64,000 nucleotides of DNA from Planctomycetota bacterium (GCA_016125255.1 WGMD01000002.1:186001-250000), one strand, 5' to 3'; shown: positions 34,208-42,641, numbered from the stretch's first letter. The notes: generated from the letters alone by a model not told the origin. Program-made: numbers and translations.

Positions 34208-35395
34208 TCAGGTGCGCGATTCGAAGGTCCATTTGCCCGCCGGTCTGCCCGTGTAGGTTTCAATGCTCAGGTCCAACTGGCGCCCTTTGGCGCGACCCTG
34301 GATGAGCGTCGCGTTGTTGGCCGTCGGCCCGCCGCCGACGAGCAGCGCGTAGGTGCGGCCGTTGGCGGGCGGGTAGTACGCACGCTTGTGCGTGTGGCCG
34401 CTGATCACCAGATCGACCTTGCCCTCGTTGAGCAATCCGTCCCACTTCGCACGCGCATCGGCGCTGCTGTACGGTCCGTGGAGCGGGATGTGGCAGAACA
34501 CCACGCGGAACGGCGCGGCTTTCCATTGGGGGCGCTTGATCTGCTCGGCGATCCAGGGAATCTGCTCGCTGCGGTAATCGGGGAACGAGGTCACGTCCGG
34601 CACATCGACGACCTCGCCGGTGTCGAGCGCCATGAACTGGATCGGCCCGTTGCGCCAGGTGAAGTACCGGCGACCGTCACGCGTGGGAAAAATCTTTTCG
34701 AGGTCCGGCGCGTACTTGGCCCGGATGTCGTGATTGCCGTAGACGAAGGTGATCGGCGTGCGGCTGGCGTACTCCCCGGACCCGAGCAGGTCGATCGTCT
34801 GCTCGGTGACGATCTCCTTCGTCTGGACGTTGTTGAACAGATCGCCGTTCCAGATGATCGAATCCGCCGGGTCGGCCGCGAGGCGCTCGAACAGGCCGTG
34901 GATGATCGGCGTGTTCTCGTGCGTGTCGTTGATGACCGCGAAGGAGGCGGCGTCCGACTTGGCCGAAAGCGTGCGGAACTGGCGGATGTCGCTGCGTTGA
35001 ATCGGACCTCGCGCGGGCGTGTTGAGGTAGCGTCCGGACGCGAAGTCCATCGGCATCGTGACGGTGCGGTAGTGGTACGTCGTGTCGGGCTCGAGGTCTT
35101 GAAGATGCACCATCAGGACGTCGTCGTCGCGCTGACAGAGGCCGTGCCGAATCACGGTGGCCGTCTGGCCCAGTTGTTCGGTCGTGCCGTACTCGACGGC
35201 GCCGGCGCTGTGCTGATGCACCCGCCAGACGACGCTGATGATGTTCGTGTCGGGGTTGAACAGGCAGGGATTGCCCACCGCGGACGGCTCGGCGGCGGAG
35301 GTTTCATCGGCGCGGGCGGGGGCTTGCGTGTCGAAAACCGCAACCCCCGCTGTGGCGGCGATCGTTCCCAGAACGTGTCGACGATGAATTTTCAT
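34208..35395 (-). CDS. Exported metallophosphoesterase (purple acid phosphatase-like)
   Basis: A 395-residue enzyme with a Tat-type leader (HRRHVLGTIAATAGVAVF), a fibronectin-like N-terminal domain (VWRVHQHSAGAVEYGT; LEPDTTYHYR) and a calcineurin-like catalytic domain. The metal-binding blocks are VINDTHEN, WNGDLFNN, VYGNHDIR, CHIPLHGPYSS and ISGHTHKRAYY. AAGGA lies five bases before the ATG. It is the extracellular enzyme at the end of cassette 1 and would release phosphate from organic esters outside the cytoplasm. The substrate is not known. Confidence 0.93.
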   Translation of the reverse strand: MKIHRRHVLGTIAATAGVAVFDTQAPARADETSAAEPSAVGNPCLFNPDTNIISVVWRVHQHSAGAVEYGTTEQLGQTATVIRHGLCQRDDDVLMVHLQDLEPDTTYHYRTVTMPMDFASGRYLNTPARGPIQRSDIRQFRTLSAKSDAASFAVINDTHENTPIIHGLFERLAADPADSIIWNGDLFNNVQTKEIVTEQTIDLLGSGEYASRTPITFVYGNHDIRAKYAPDLEKIFPTRDGRRYFTWRNGPIQFMALDTGEVVDVPDVTSFPDYRSEQIPWIAEQIKRPQWKAAPFRVVFCHIPLHGPYSSADARAKWDGLLNEGKVDLVISGHTHKRAYYPPANGRTYALLVGGGPTANNATLIQGRAKGRQLDLSIETYTGRPAGKWTFESRT

Positions 35396-35472
35396 GACAT
35401 CCTTTTTGTTCGCGTGTATGTGTTGATGATCATGCGTGCCGTCGAACGGCGATTCACCCCCGCCGGCAGCGT

Positions 35473-35568
35473 GTGCGGGCGTGGATGCGCCAGTACGACC
35501 TGAGCAACCGGGTGTTCAAGGACGCAGCCGAGATCGACCGGGCCTGCGCCGAAAGCTGGAATAGACGC
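35473..35568 (+). mobile_element. Fragment of an IS630-type transposase (C-terminal end)
   Basis: About 32 codons read WMRQYDLSNRVFKDAAEI then DRACAESWNR, which matches the C-terminal pattern of IS630 transposases (aromatic-L-S-N-R, Asp/Glu-rich helix, A-x-x-W-N). No catalytic DDE region, inverted repeats or start is present. It is a relic between the metallophosphoesterase and prepilin genes. Confidence 0.6.
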
Positions 35569-35637
35569 ACGCCTGCATGCCTGATGTCGATCATCAAAAC
35601 AAAGTGGCGCACACACGAGGATGACATGGGATCGGTA

Positions 35638-36561
35638 TTACCCCCCCGGATCGAACCCGGTGTTCGTATTGAAAAGCTGGTTCCACTTGAGCGTCCACAG
35701 GTCCTTCATCCGCAGACTGCGGCTCGACCCGTCGGCGAAGACGCCGTTGACCGTGCCGTTGGGATGACGCGTCATGGTGACGCGGCTCATCTCGATGCCG
35801 GTCCACGGCGTGTACGGGTCCTCCAGATTGCCGTTGGTGCCGTCGGTGTGCATCGGCCATGTCTCGCACCAGGCGCCGTCAACAAACACCGGCGCAATCG
35901 CCGGCTGCGGAATGTTGGGCACGCGCTGGTAGTAGCGCGACACCGGGCCGTGCGTCCCCGTCGTTCCCGATGGAAACTGCGACATTTCGTACATCCATGC
36001 GTTGAACGCGTATGACCCGGTGTAGTCGCCGAGCCATGTATCGGTCCAGACGCCCGGCTGGCCCCAGAGATACGGCACCGCGCCGAAGCCCGCGTACGGC
36101 GGCGACGGACGCAACTGCGTCGCTTCCGGGCAGGCGGGCAGATCGATCCCGCGCCGCTGAGCCGTGTAAAGCTGTGCCTGCGGAAACATCTGCGTGGCGA
36201 ATTGACCGGCCCATCGAAGATTCGGATTCCCGCCGGTGGCGACGTTGCCCTGCATGTGACGGAAGAGCATCCAGTCGTTGTCGAGACTGAAGTTCATCTG
36301 CGTCAACTGATACTGATGCAGCACGCTCATGCAGACCGCCGACCGCGCCACCGCCCGCGCCGCTTTCAGTGACGGCAACAAAATGGCGATCAACAGCGCG
36401 ATGATCGTCATCACGACGAGCAGTTCGATCAGCGAGAAACCATGTTGTCGACGGGCGCGACATTTAGCGGCGGGGCTCGCCCCGCGTGGCCAAACGGATC
36501 CGCCGCGCGGGGCGAGCCCTGCCGCTAAATGACAAATGGATGCGTGGTCGTTTCGCGTCAT
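35638..36561 (-). CDS. DUF1559-like protein with prepilin N-terminal methylation motif (cassette 1)
   Basis: A 307-residue pseudopilin-like protein. The prepilin peptidase motif RRQHGFSLIELLVVMTII is followed by the hydrophobic helix [17 protein letters not shown], a variable extracellular domain and a C-terminal H-x-DG box (RHPNGTVNGVFADG). The leader before GFSL is unusually long (about 45 residues from ATG 36561) because a 71-base palindromic repeat (36461-36531) is embedded in it. ATG 36561 has GGAA seven bases upstream. A hairpin with T-run lies just before the start at 36590-36617. Such proteins are expanded in planctomycetes and are processed like type II secretion pseudopilins. Confidence 0.9.
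   Translation of the reverse strand: MTRNDHASICHLAAGLAPRGGSVWPRGASPAAKCRARRQHGFSLIELLVVMTIIALLIAILLPSLKAARAVARSAVCMSVLHQYQLTQMNFSLDNDWMLFRHMQGNVATGGNPNLRWAGQFATQMFPQAQLYTAQRRGIDLPACPEATQLRPSPPYAGFGAVPYLWGQPGVWTDTWLGDYTGSYAFNAWMYEMSQFPSGTTGTHGPVSRYYQRVPNIPQPAIAPVFVDGAWCETWPMHTDGTNGNLEDPYTPWTGIEMSRVTMTRHPNGTVNGVFADGSSRSLRMKDLWTLKWNQLFNTNTGFDPGG
36461..36531. repeat. 71-nt palindromic repeat embedded in a prepilin leader
   Basis: A 26-bp inverted repeat with one mismatch (36461-36486 and 36506-36531; arms begin CATTTAGCGGCGGGGC) separated by 19 bases. It is in frame and encodes the residues just before the prepilin cleavage site. It resembles family B repeats (TTTAGCG followed by a GC stem) in doubled form. 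Confidence 0.8.
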
Positions 36562-36589
36562 GACGCTTTCCATCACCGTCGAATCAAAA

Positions 36590-36617
36590 CGCCCAACCCG
36601 CTTTCGCGAATTGAACG
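36590..36617 (-). promoter_or_regulatory. GAAA-loop hairpin with T-run in the prepilin leader (attenuator-like)
   Basis: On the minus strand CGTTCAATTCGC, loop GAAA, GCGGGTTGGGCG, then TTTTG. The 12-bp stem includes wobble pairs. It ends 28 bases before the prepilin start. The paralogous gene at 50554 has a similar structure (50622-50651), which supports a role as terminator or attenuator after the PEP-CTERM gene. Confidence 0.55.
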
Positions 36618-36764
36618 CCTGTGCCCGACCGGCCGCGGGCTCGAACCGTCGAACCCAAACCCGCCAGAGTTTTGTTTTCACGGCGCGGCGGGGACATCCG
36701 TATGTTCCGTCCAATGCGATACGCCGGCTCTCACCGACGCATCACAAGCAGGTCGACAATCGAT

Positions 36765-37892
36765 TCAGCGCCGGACCCCGCGGCGGCGCAGGCAGCTGAG
36801 CGTCAGCAGCGACAATCCCGCCGGCAGCGCGGCGGGCGCGGGGACGATCGCGACGACGGTCAGGATGACATCCTGATTGGCGTTGGCCAGGGAAATCGTG
36901 CCCTGATATCCGCCGCCGATCGACCCGGTGAGACTCGAACCGAGCGAGCCGCTGAGGGTCTGCGCAGTGTCAAAGAGCGTGTAGACGCCCGCGCCGAACC
37001 CGGCGATGGGCGTGAAGGTGAAGTCGTCGAAATTCATCAGGCCCGACCCGATGGTCAGCACGCCGGAAGTAAGTACGACCTTGTCGCTGCTGGAACCCAG
37101 TTCAAAGAGCATGGACGGGGCGGCATTGGCGAGGGCGCCGGAGATATTGAGCGTGCTGGCGAGGGTCAGGACGCCGGCGGAATTGCCGGGGGCGAGCTTG
37201 CCGCCGTTGGCGATCGTGACCGCGCCGAGGACGTCGCCGGAGCCCGCGAGCGTCGCGGTCGAGTTGATGGTGGTCGTGCCTTTGTAGTTGACCTTGGTGT
37301 CGATGGTGAGAGTACCGCCGTTGGCGATGACGCTGACGGTGCTGGTGTTGGGTGCGGAGGCGGGACCTTTGAGGATCAGATTGCCCGTGCCGGTTTTGGT
37401 CAGCGTTGCGGCGCCGAAGGCGTTGACGGTCAGCCAGCCGTCGATCGTCAGCGACCCGCCGGAGACGACATCCACCGGCATGCCCTGCGTGTTGCTGATG
37501 GTCATGAACCCCGTGGACGCGGCGAGAACCTTGTAGTCGAATGCGTCCTGCACTTTGAAGGTTTTGAAGTAGATGAAGCCGGACTTGGCGCCGACATCGA
37601 GGGTGAAGCCCGCGCCGTTGTTCAAGTCGATTTCGGTGGTATTGCCGAAGTTGTAGGCGGTGGTGTCGCCGGCCATGGTGACGGTGGAGCTGGCGGGGAC
37701 CTGGGCGCTGCCGACGCCGGAGCCGTTGAACTGGATGATGCTGTTGGCGGCGGGGACGCCGTCGGGGTTCCAGTTGGCGGCGTCCTTCCAGTTGAGGGTC
37801 GTGGCGCCGTTGTCCCAGACGACGGCGGCCTGAGCCGTGCCCGCGCCGACCGTGACGGCGACGAGAAGGGTACGAAGGATGTGTCGGTTCAT
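36765..37892 (-). CDS. Autotransporter-repeat-like exported protein with PEP-CTERM-type tail (cassette 1)
   Basis: A 375-residue surface protein. A signal peptide (LLVAVTVGAGTAQAA) precedes WDNGATTLNWKDAANWNP, the typical start of passenger-like beta-helix proteins. Gly/Thr/Asn-rich repeats follow (TKTGTGNLILKGPAS; GGTLTIDTKVNYKGTT; LAPGNSAGVLTL). The C-terminus is PAPAALPAGLSLLTLS plus an Arg cluster, the Phycisphaerae-type sorting signal handled by an exosortase. It lies 29 bases after the FecR stop, with AAGGAG before the ATG, so it is likely co-transcribed with the sigma/FecR pair. The function is probably structural; no enzyme motif is seen. Confidence 0.88.
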   Translation of the reverse strand: MNRHILRTLLVAVTVGAGTAQAAVVWDNGATTLNWKDAANWNPDGVPAANSIIQFNGSGVGSAQVPASSTVTMAGDTTAYNFGNTTEIDLNNGAGFTLDVGAKSGFIYFKTFKVQDAFDYKVLAASTGFMTISNTQGMPVDVVSGGSLTIDGWLTVNAFGAATLTKTGTGNLILKGPASAPNTSTVSVIANGGTLTIDTKVNYKGTTTINSTATLAGSGDVLGAVTIANGGKLAPGNSAGVLTLASTLNISGALANAAPSMLFELGSSSDKVVLTSGVLTIGSGLMNFDDFTFTPIAGFGAGVYTLFDTAQTLSGSLGSSLTGSIGGGYQGTISLANANQDVILTVVAIVPAPAALPAGLSLLTLSCLRRRGVRR

Positions 37893-37921
37893 GTGCTTTG
37901 CTCCTTGCGCAAACGGTTTCC

Positions 37922-39352
37922 CTATTCTCCGCCGACGCGCACATCGCGGGCCGATCGGTTCGCCGAGCCGCTTGGCGACTCCGCATCACCGAGGGCGCTG
38001 GTACCGGGCGTCCTCGGCGAATGATTGACAGGTTGCTCGAGCAGAACTTCAAGATGGTCGATCGCGCCGTTGCCCTGCCCGGCGCGATCGGTGATGACGA
38101 AGCTCAGCGGCATGCCCAGCCGCGCATCGTCTGCGGCAATGTCGTAAGTCAGCGTCCAGGCGACCCACTGTCCCGGCGCCGGCGTCGGCGTGTCGGAAGT
38201 CACGAGCCGATCGTCCAGATTCATCGGTCCCGCCTGCAGCGCGGCGGTCAAGCCCGGCGGCATCGACGGGTGATTGCGGTAGTTGTGCACCTGGAACGTG
38301 ACGGTGTAGACGCCCGGCGAGAGGTGAACATCGTCAAATGTCTTGCGGACCTGCTCGGCTTCGATCCGCGTCATATTCAGCACGCTCGCGCCCTTGATCG
38401 GCCGGGTCAGACCGAATCCCGCATTGAACTGGCTGTTGTCGGACCAGCCGCTGTTGGGCTCCACCGGATCGTCAATCACCACGCGCTGTCGGGCGATCGT
38501 GACGATCCGGTCGGACGCATCGGTCACGACGACCAGGCGATCGGCGGCGGCGAGATTCAACGGGCGCATCCCCGACGCGTCGGGATACTCGACGGCGACC
38601 CGGCCCTGCGTCACATGGATCGTCGAGCGATGATGGTCATCCACATGAATGTTGAACGCGGTCCCCAGATCCACCACCTGTACCGCGCCGGGCAGGTCCA
38701 CCGTAAAACCGTGAGCATCTTTGGGGACGAAGGCATCGAGCGACCCGCGCATGAGCCGGCCCCGGTTGGGTCCGGTCATCTCCAACTCGCACGGACCAGT
38801 CAGGTCGACCACGGCGGTGGATTGGAACATGAGCTGGGCTTTGCCGGCGGTGAGTTTGATCGGGGCGGTGAGGCCTTCGCCGAGGGAAAGATCGCCGTCG
38901 GCGAAGGCGGCGTCATCGGAGAGGTCGCTGAGAATCGCGAAAGATGCCGGGGCGGCGGCGTGGGGAGCGGGGAGTGGGGAATGCGGAGTGGAAGGCAGAA
39001 AGACAAACAGGAGCGCGGCGGCGAGGGCGAGCAGCGCGGCGAGTGCGCCTGCCGGCTTGAAGCTGACCCCTGACCCCTGAACTCTGAACCCTTTTTCGTA
39101 CCAGACGCTTCGCCCCAAGGCGGGCTCAGCGTCGGCGTTAAGGCGGATCCCTGATCCCTGACCCCCGATCCCCGATCCCTGATCCTTCACCGCGGCACGC
39201 AGGAGGCGCGAATGGAGCGACATGCGGTTGAAGTGGCGGCGGGCGGCGGGGTCGGTCGCGAGGTGTTCGCACAGGGCGGCGAAGTCATCGGGGGTGATGA
39301 GCTTGTCGAAGTAGCGGGCGGCGAGGTCGGCGACCGTGTCAAGATTATCCAT
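37922..39352 (-). CDS. FecR-domain transmembrane protein (anti-sigma-like, cassette 1)
   Basis: A 476-residue partner of the adjacent ECF sigma factor. The cytoplasmic N-terminus (about 1-55) is followed by one membrane helix (ALAALLALAAALLFVFL), a FecR-type beta domain (VDLTGPCELEMTGPNRGRL; VVDLGTAFNIHVDD; VTQGRVAVEYPD) and a C-terminal extracellular domain. The linkers on both sides of the helix are built from in-frame repeat DNA (39145-39186, 39098-39138, 39066-39096 and about 38965-38995), giving QGSG-type and PHSPLPAPH-type sequence. ATG 39352 overlaps the sigma stop by 8 bases with GAGG upstream; a GTG at 39364 is less likely. Confidence 0.9.
   Translation of the reverse strand: MDNLDTVADLAARYFDKLITPDDFAALCEHLATDPAARRHFNRMSLHSRLLRAAVKDQGSGIGGQGSGIRLNADAEPALGRSVWYEKGFRVQGSGVSFKPAGALAALLALAAALLFVFLPSTPHSPLPAPHAAAPASFAILSDLSDDAAFADGDLSLGEGLTAPIKLTAGKAQLMFQSTAVVDLTGPCELEMTGPNRGRLMRGSLDAFVPKDAHGFTVDLPGAVQVVDLGTAFNIHVDDHHRSTIHVTQGRVAVEYPDASGMRPLNLAAADRLVVVTDASDRIVTIARQRVVIDDPVEPNSGWSDNSQFNAGFGLTRPIKGASVLNMTRIEAEQVRKTFDDVHLSPGVYTVTFQVHNYRNHPSMPPGLTAALQAGPMNLDDRLVTSDTPTPAPGQWVAWTLTYDIAADDARLGMPLSFVITDRAGQGNGAIDHLEVLLEQPVNHSPRTPGTSALGDAESPSGSANRSARDVRVGGE
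39066..39186. repeat. Word-like repeats (CCCTGAC / GATCCCTG) inside the fecR-like gene
   Basis: Two blocks of near-tandem words, 39066-39096 (CCCTGACCCCTGAACTCTGA type) and 39145-39186 (GATCCCTGATCCCTGACCCC type), flank the 41-nt family A element. All are in frame and are read as Gln/Gly/Ser-rich linker. The same word family is found at 30503-30582. Confidence 0.65.
39098..39138. repeat. Family A 41-nt repeat, copy 1 (inside fecR-like gene)
   Basis: GTACCAGACGCTTCGC, nine variable bases, GGCTCAGCGTCGGCGT. Copy 2 (39953-39993) has identical 16-base ends; copy 3 (53969-54002) has the same left end and a right end differing at one base, with a 2-base centre. All three lie in the same orientation. 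Confidence 0.85.
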
Positions 39353-39872
39353 GAGACGCCTCACTTTCGGCGAGGCGGCGGCGGATGCAGTCGGCGAGGA
39401 CGCGGTGGGCGCGGCTCAATGTGACGTAGATCGTATTGACCGGGCGGCCGAGGCGGGAGGCGAGGGCTTGGCCGGTCAGGTTCTCGGTGTAGCGCAGGTC
39501 GATGAGCTGACGGGCGTTGGGGGCGAGCTCGGAAAGGCAGTGACGCAGGGCGTGCTGCACATCGGGCGTCGGGGCGGTGTCGGCGGCCATGTCGTCCTCG
39601 AGGCCGTCGAGAATCCGGTCGTCGAAGATCAGCGGGGTGGTCTGCTGACGACGCAGGGCGTCGATCGAACGGTGGCGACACCCGCGGCGGAGCCAGTTGG
39701 TCAGATGGGTTTCGTCCTTGATGTCGCTGGACTTGCGGACGGCTTCGACGCACAGTTCCTGATAGACGTCCTCGGCGAGTTCCTCATCGCGGACGATCGC
39801 CCAGATGTACGAGAGGAAGCGCGCCCGGTCACGGACGAGGATCAGGACAAGCTGTTCATGCGAAATGCTCAA
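39345..39872 (-). CDS. ECF-type RNA polymerase sigma factor (cassette 1)
   Basis: A 175-residue sigma-70 family factor of the planctomycete type. Region 2 reads FLSYIWAIVRDEELAEDVYQELC and region 4 LPFRELAPNARQ-like sequence leading to RYTENLTGQALASRLG and VNTIYVTLSRAHRVL. The start is TTG at 39872, supported by CGGAG eight bases upstream and by exact alignment with the ATG-started paralogue at 53709 (both M-x-x-x-H-x-Q-L-V). It overlaps the FecR gene, so the pair is translationally coupled, as expected of a sigma factor and its membrane regulator. Confidence 0.93.
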   Translation of the reverse strand: MSISHEQLVLILVRDRARFLSYIWAIVRDEELAEDVYQELCVEAVRKSSDIKDETHLTNWLRRGCRHRSIDALRRQQTTPLIFDDRILDGLEDDMAADTAPTPDVQHALRHCLSELAPNARQLIDLRYTENLTGQALASRLGRPVNTIYVTLSRAHRVLADCIRRRLAESEASHG

Positions 39873-39952
39873 TGGGCGTGCTCCGGCTACACCCTGTTCC
39901 GCAGCGGGGGCGATGTTCTGTACAGCGGATGGAAAATAATTTCGAGGGGGCG

Positions 39953-39993
39953 GTACCAGACGCTTCGCCGCAGAGCCGGCTCAGCGTCGGCGT
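39953..39993. repeat. Family A 41-nt repeat, copy 2 (supplies a stop codon)
   Basis: Same 16-base ends as copy 1 with a different 9-base centre. The last three Arg codons and the stop codon of the adjacent minus-strand gene (39981) lie within this copy, so it may have replaced the original 3' end. Confidence 0.85.
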
Positions 39994-41798
39994 GAGGGGG
40001 CCAGCGTCAGCAGGAGGAGGCCGGCGGGGAGCGCGAGGGGGGTCGGGACGGCGACGACGGCGAACTGGCTGTTGTGATCGAGGACGGCCCAGACGACGTG
40101 GTTGGTCGTGTCGACGCCCCAGCTTCCCAGTGCGAGGGTCGAGCCGCCGGCGCCGGCCCAACTGCCGAGGATGTTCGTCGAGCCGACGTTCGAGCCGTGG
40201 TTCCCGGCGATGGCGTTGAGCCAGGTGTCGGTGTTCGTATTGAGCCAGGCGAGATAGATGTGCCCGGCGGCCGCGGCGGCGGCTTCGCCGTCGATGGGGT
40301 CGTAGCTCATCTGAAGGACGAATTTGGTGGTGTCGATGCCGGTCAGGTTCAGGACATCGGAGGCCAGATCGGAGGCGTTGATTTCGCCGGCGGTGCTGGC
40401 GAGCGTGCGCCACTGCATGGCGAGGGTTTTCGTCGAGCCGGTGGTGTTGGTTCCGCCGAGCAGGTCGGCTTCGCTCATCAAGCTCGAATTGATCGCTGAT
40501 CCATACCCGGCGTACGACGCGGCGGCGGCGACGGCTCGGGCGAGCTTCGTGTCGGTCCCGGAGGAAAAGTCACCGTTGGCGTCGGCGGCGATGAAGATTT
40601 TGTCGGACCCGTTGTTGGCGAGCGAGCCGGTGACGTTGAGCAAGCCGTTGGAGACGGTTGTCGCGCCGGTGTAGGTGTTGTTATTGGAGAGGGTCAGCGT
40701 TCCGGAGCCGCGCTTGGTGAGTCCGCCGTCGGTGATCGCGTCGCCGCCGATGTTGGAGTGATCGAGTGCGTTGACGATGGTGTCGTTGAAGGCGGCGGTG
40801 TCGATGATGGCGCCGCCGTTGCGGACGTTGAGGCGGTTGAGTGCGGAGATGTAGGTGGCGGAGGAGGCGCTGGCGTGCAGGGTTCCGCCGTTGAAATTGA
40901 AGGCGAAGGTTGCGTTGGTGGCGGCTTTGGTGAAGCTCGGGGCGGTGAGGGATCCGCCGTCGAGATTGAGGGTAGCGGCCTGTGCGTTGGAGGCGTTGGC
41001 GCCGGCGGTGACGGCGGCGAAAGTGACGTCGGCGGTGTTGGAGATGTTGATGGTGGCGGAGTTTCGATTGGCGAAGGCGACGGATCCGGCGGTCTGCATG
41101 AAGGTTCCGCCGGAGAGGTCGAAGGTGGACGCGCCGGAGCCGGAGGCGTTGCCGAGGTAGATGCTGTTGGACTGGGTGAAGGTTCCGCCGGTTTGAGCGA
41201 AGGTCTGCGCATTGGCGTCGGCGGAGTCGTTGCCGAGGACGAGGAAGGTCGGGCTGGCGTGCGTGCCGGCGGTGATGCGGAGCGTTCCGGCGTCGACCTT
41301 GAGCCAGTAGTCGGCATTGGTGGTGCCGGTGCCGTAAGTGACATTGCCGCCGAGTTGGACGGTGCCGAGGCCGTATTTCTGAATGCCGGCGGTCGTGGTG
41401 GTGATGTTGGAGTTGATGGTTCCGGTGACGCCGGAGCCGGCGAAGAAGTAGGTTCCGCCGGAGGGGGAGCCCTTGCTGATGGTTCCGCCGGTGATGGTGT
41501 AGCCGGTGGTGTTGAAGGTGAAGGCGTTGACGCTGACGGAGGCGGCGATGTTGACGGTTCCGGCGGTACCTTCGAAGATCGCGCGGTTGTAGGATCCGCC
41601 AAAGACGATGTTGTACGGACCGCCAGAGGCGGAGGCCCAGTTGGCGGTCGACGTGCTGTCCCAGGTGGACCCGCTGCTGGCGGCGTCGAAGAAGCGATTG
41701 AGGTTCTGCGCCCGGACCGGGGCGGCGGCGGCGGCGATCATGATCGCGAGCATCCCTACCGATCGCGCCATGCCATAACGTCGAGGTGATCGACTCAT
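39981..41798 (-). CDS. Autotransporter-repeat-like exported protein with PEP-CTERM-type tail
   Basis: A 605-residue surface protein with a signal peptide (GMLAIMIAAAAAPVRAQ), a Gly/Thr/Ser/Asn-rich beta-helix passenger with repeated G-G-T-F motifs (FAQTGGTFTQSNSIYLGN; FDLSGGTFMQTAGSVAF) and an autotransporter-associated repeat (GLTKRGSGTLTLSNNNTYTG). The tail is PTPLALPAGLLLLTLAPS followed by three Arg, whose codons and stop come from repeat copy 2. ATG 41798 (MSRSPRR) has AGGAG nine bases upstream and is better placed than the ATG at 41807. It precedes the sigma/FecR pair and may be part of, or a target of, that regulon. Confidence 0.88.
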   Translation of the reverse strand: MSRSPRRYGMARSVGMLAIMIAAAAAPVRAQNLNRFFDAASSGSTWDSTSTANWASASGGPYNIVFGGSYNRAIFEGTAGTVNIAASVSVNAFTFNTTGYTITGGTISKGSPSGGTYFFAGSGVTGTINSNITTTTAGIQKYGLGTVQLGGNVTYGTGTTNADYWLKVDAGTLRITAGTHASPTFLVLGNDSADANAQTFAQTGGTFTQSNSIYLGNASGSGASTFDLSGGTFMQTAGSVAFANRNSATINISNTADVTFAAVTAGANASNAQAATLNLDGGSLTAPSFTKAATNATFAFNFNGGTLHASASSATYISALNRLNVRNGGAIIDTAAFNDTIVNALDHSNIGGDAITDGGLTKRGSGTLTLSNNNTYTGATTVSNGLLNVTGSLANNGSDKIFIAADANGDFSSGTDTKLARAVAAAASYAGYGSAINSSLMSEADLLGGTNTTGSTKTLAMQWRTLASTAGEINASDLASDVLNLTGIDTTKFVLQMSYDPIDGEAAAAAAGHIYLAWLNTNTDTWLNAIAGNHGSNVGSTNILGSWAGAGGSTLALGSWGVDTTNHVVWAVLDHNSQFAVVAVPTPLALPAGLLLLTLAPSRRR

Positions 41799-41931
41799 CC
41801 GAAGCATCTCCTGATTTTTCCGCGTTTCGTTCTGCGAGGCCTTTTTCTCTGGCGGGGAACCGGCGGTAATCTACCACGATCCGCCGGGCGATGCACGTAA
41901 AAATCCCGGAATTGATCGCCTTTTTATCGCG

Positions 41932-42639
41932 TCACGCCCGCCCCTTGCCCGGGTCCGCCACCGCCAGCACCACCAGATGCACGCGCTTCGCCCCCGCCCG
42001 TCGCAACAGATGCGACGCCACACGAGCCGTCGCCCCCGTCGTCTTCACATCATCGACGAGCCAGATCGTCCGCCCGGCCAGATCGACGTCGGGCATGACG
42101 AACGCCCCTTGGATATTGCGCAGTCGCGCGGCGTGTTCGTGAATGTGCGACTGCGGCGTCGTCGCGCGGCGGCGGGTCAGCAGCGGCGCAAAGTCGCGCC
42201 CGCTCGCCTGGGCGAAGGCCCGCGCGACGAGCATCGTCTGATCGAAGCCGCGCCCGATGCGGCGACGCCAATGCAATGCAATCGGCACGACGGCGGAGCC
42301 CTCGGCGAGGTCCGCCGGCACGTCGGCGGTGATCCGCGCCAGCTCGCGCCCGAACCATGTCGCCCATGTCCATTGGCCATGAAACTTCAGCTCGACGATC
42401 CACCGCGAGAGCGGCTCCTCATACGCCCCGAGCCGCCAGACGCCCTGCCACGCCACGCGCTCGCCCCGGCAATAGGGACAGCCGCTCGCCGTCAGCGCCG
42501 CTTCGTGACACGTCGCCCCGCATCGCCGGCAGTACGTGCCCGGTGCATCGGCGCGCCAGTCCGTCGCCGCCGCCGCCGCGTCCCCCGCACGCCGCGTCGT
42601 CGACAACATCGCATCCATCATGCGCGCCAATATCGCCAT
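41932..42639 (-). CDS. comF: ComF-family phosphoribosyltransferase-like protein
   Basis: A 235-residue protein of the ComF/GntX family. An N-terminal zinc ribbon (CRRCGATCHEAALTASGCPYC) precedes the phosphoribosyltransferase domain with VVPIALHWRRRIGRGFDQ and the PRPP loop IWLVDDVKTTGATA. ComF is needed for natural transformation in some bacteria, and a ComEA-like protein lies 11 kb away, but no uptake channel gene is seen here. Start ATG 42639. Confidence 0.92.
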   Translation of the reverse strand: MAILARMMDAMLSTTRRAGDAAAAATDWRADAPGTYCRRCGATCHEAALTASGCPYCRGERVAWQGVWRLGAYEEPLSRWIVELKFHGQWTWATWFGRELARITADVPADLAEGSAVVPIALHWRRRIGRGFDQTMLVARAFAQASGRDFAPLLTRRRATTPQSHIHEHAARLRNIQGAFVMPDVDLAGRTIWLVDDVKTTGATARVASHLLRRAGAKRVHLVVLAVADPGKGRA

Positions 42640-42641
42640 AC

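Noticed and set aside
33757-34263. A 168-codon minus-strand frame after the metallophosphoesterase
   Set aside because: Arg/Pro/Ala-rich composition, overlaps the enzyme's 3' end and the tandem 17-mer, and has no motif.
40758-41789. Gly/Val-rich plus-strand frame opposite the surface-protein gene
   Set aside because: Shadow of the Thr/Asn/Gly-rich passenger; no signal peptide or domain.
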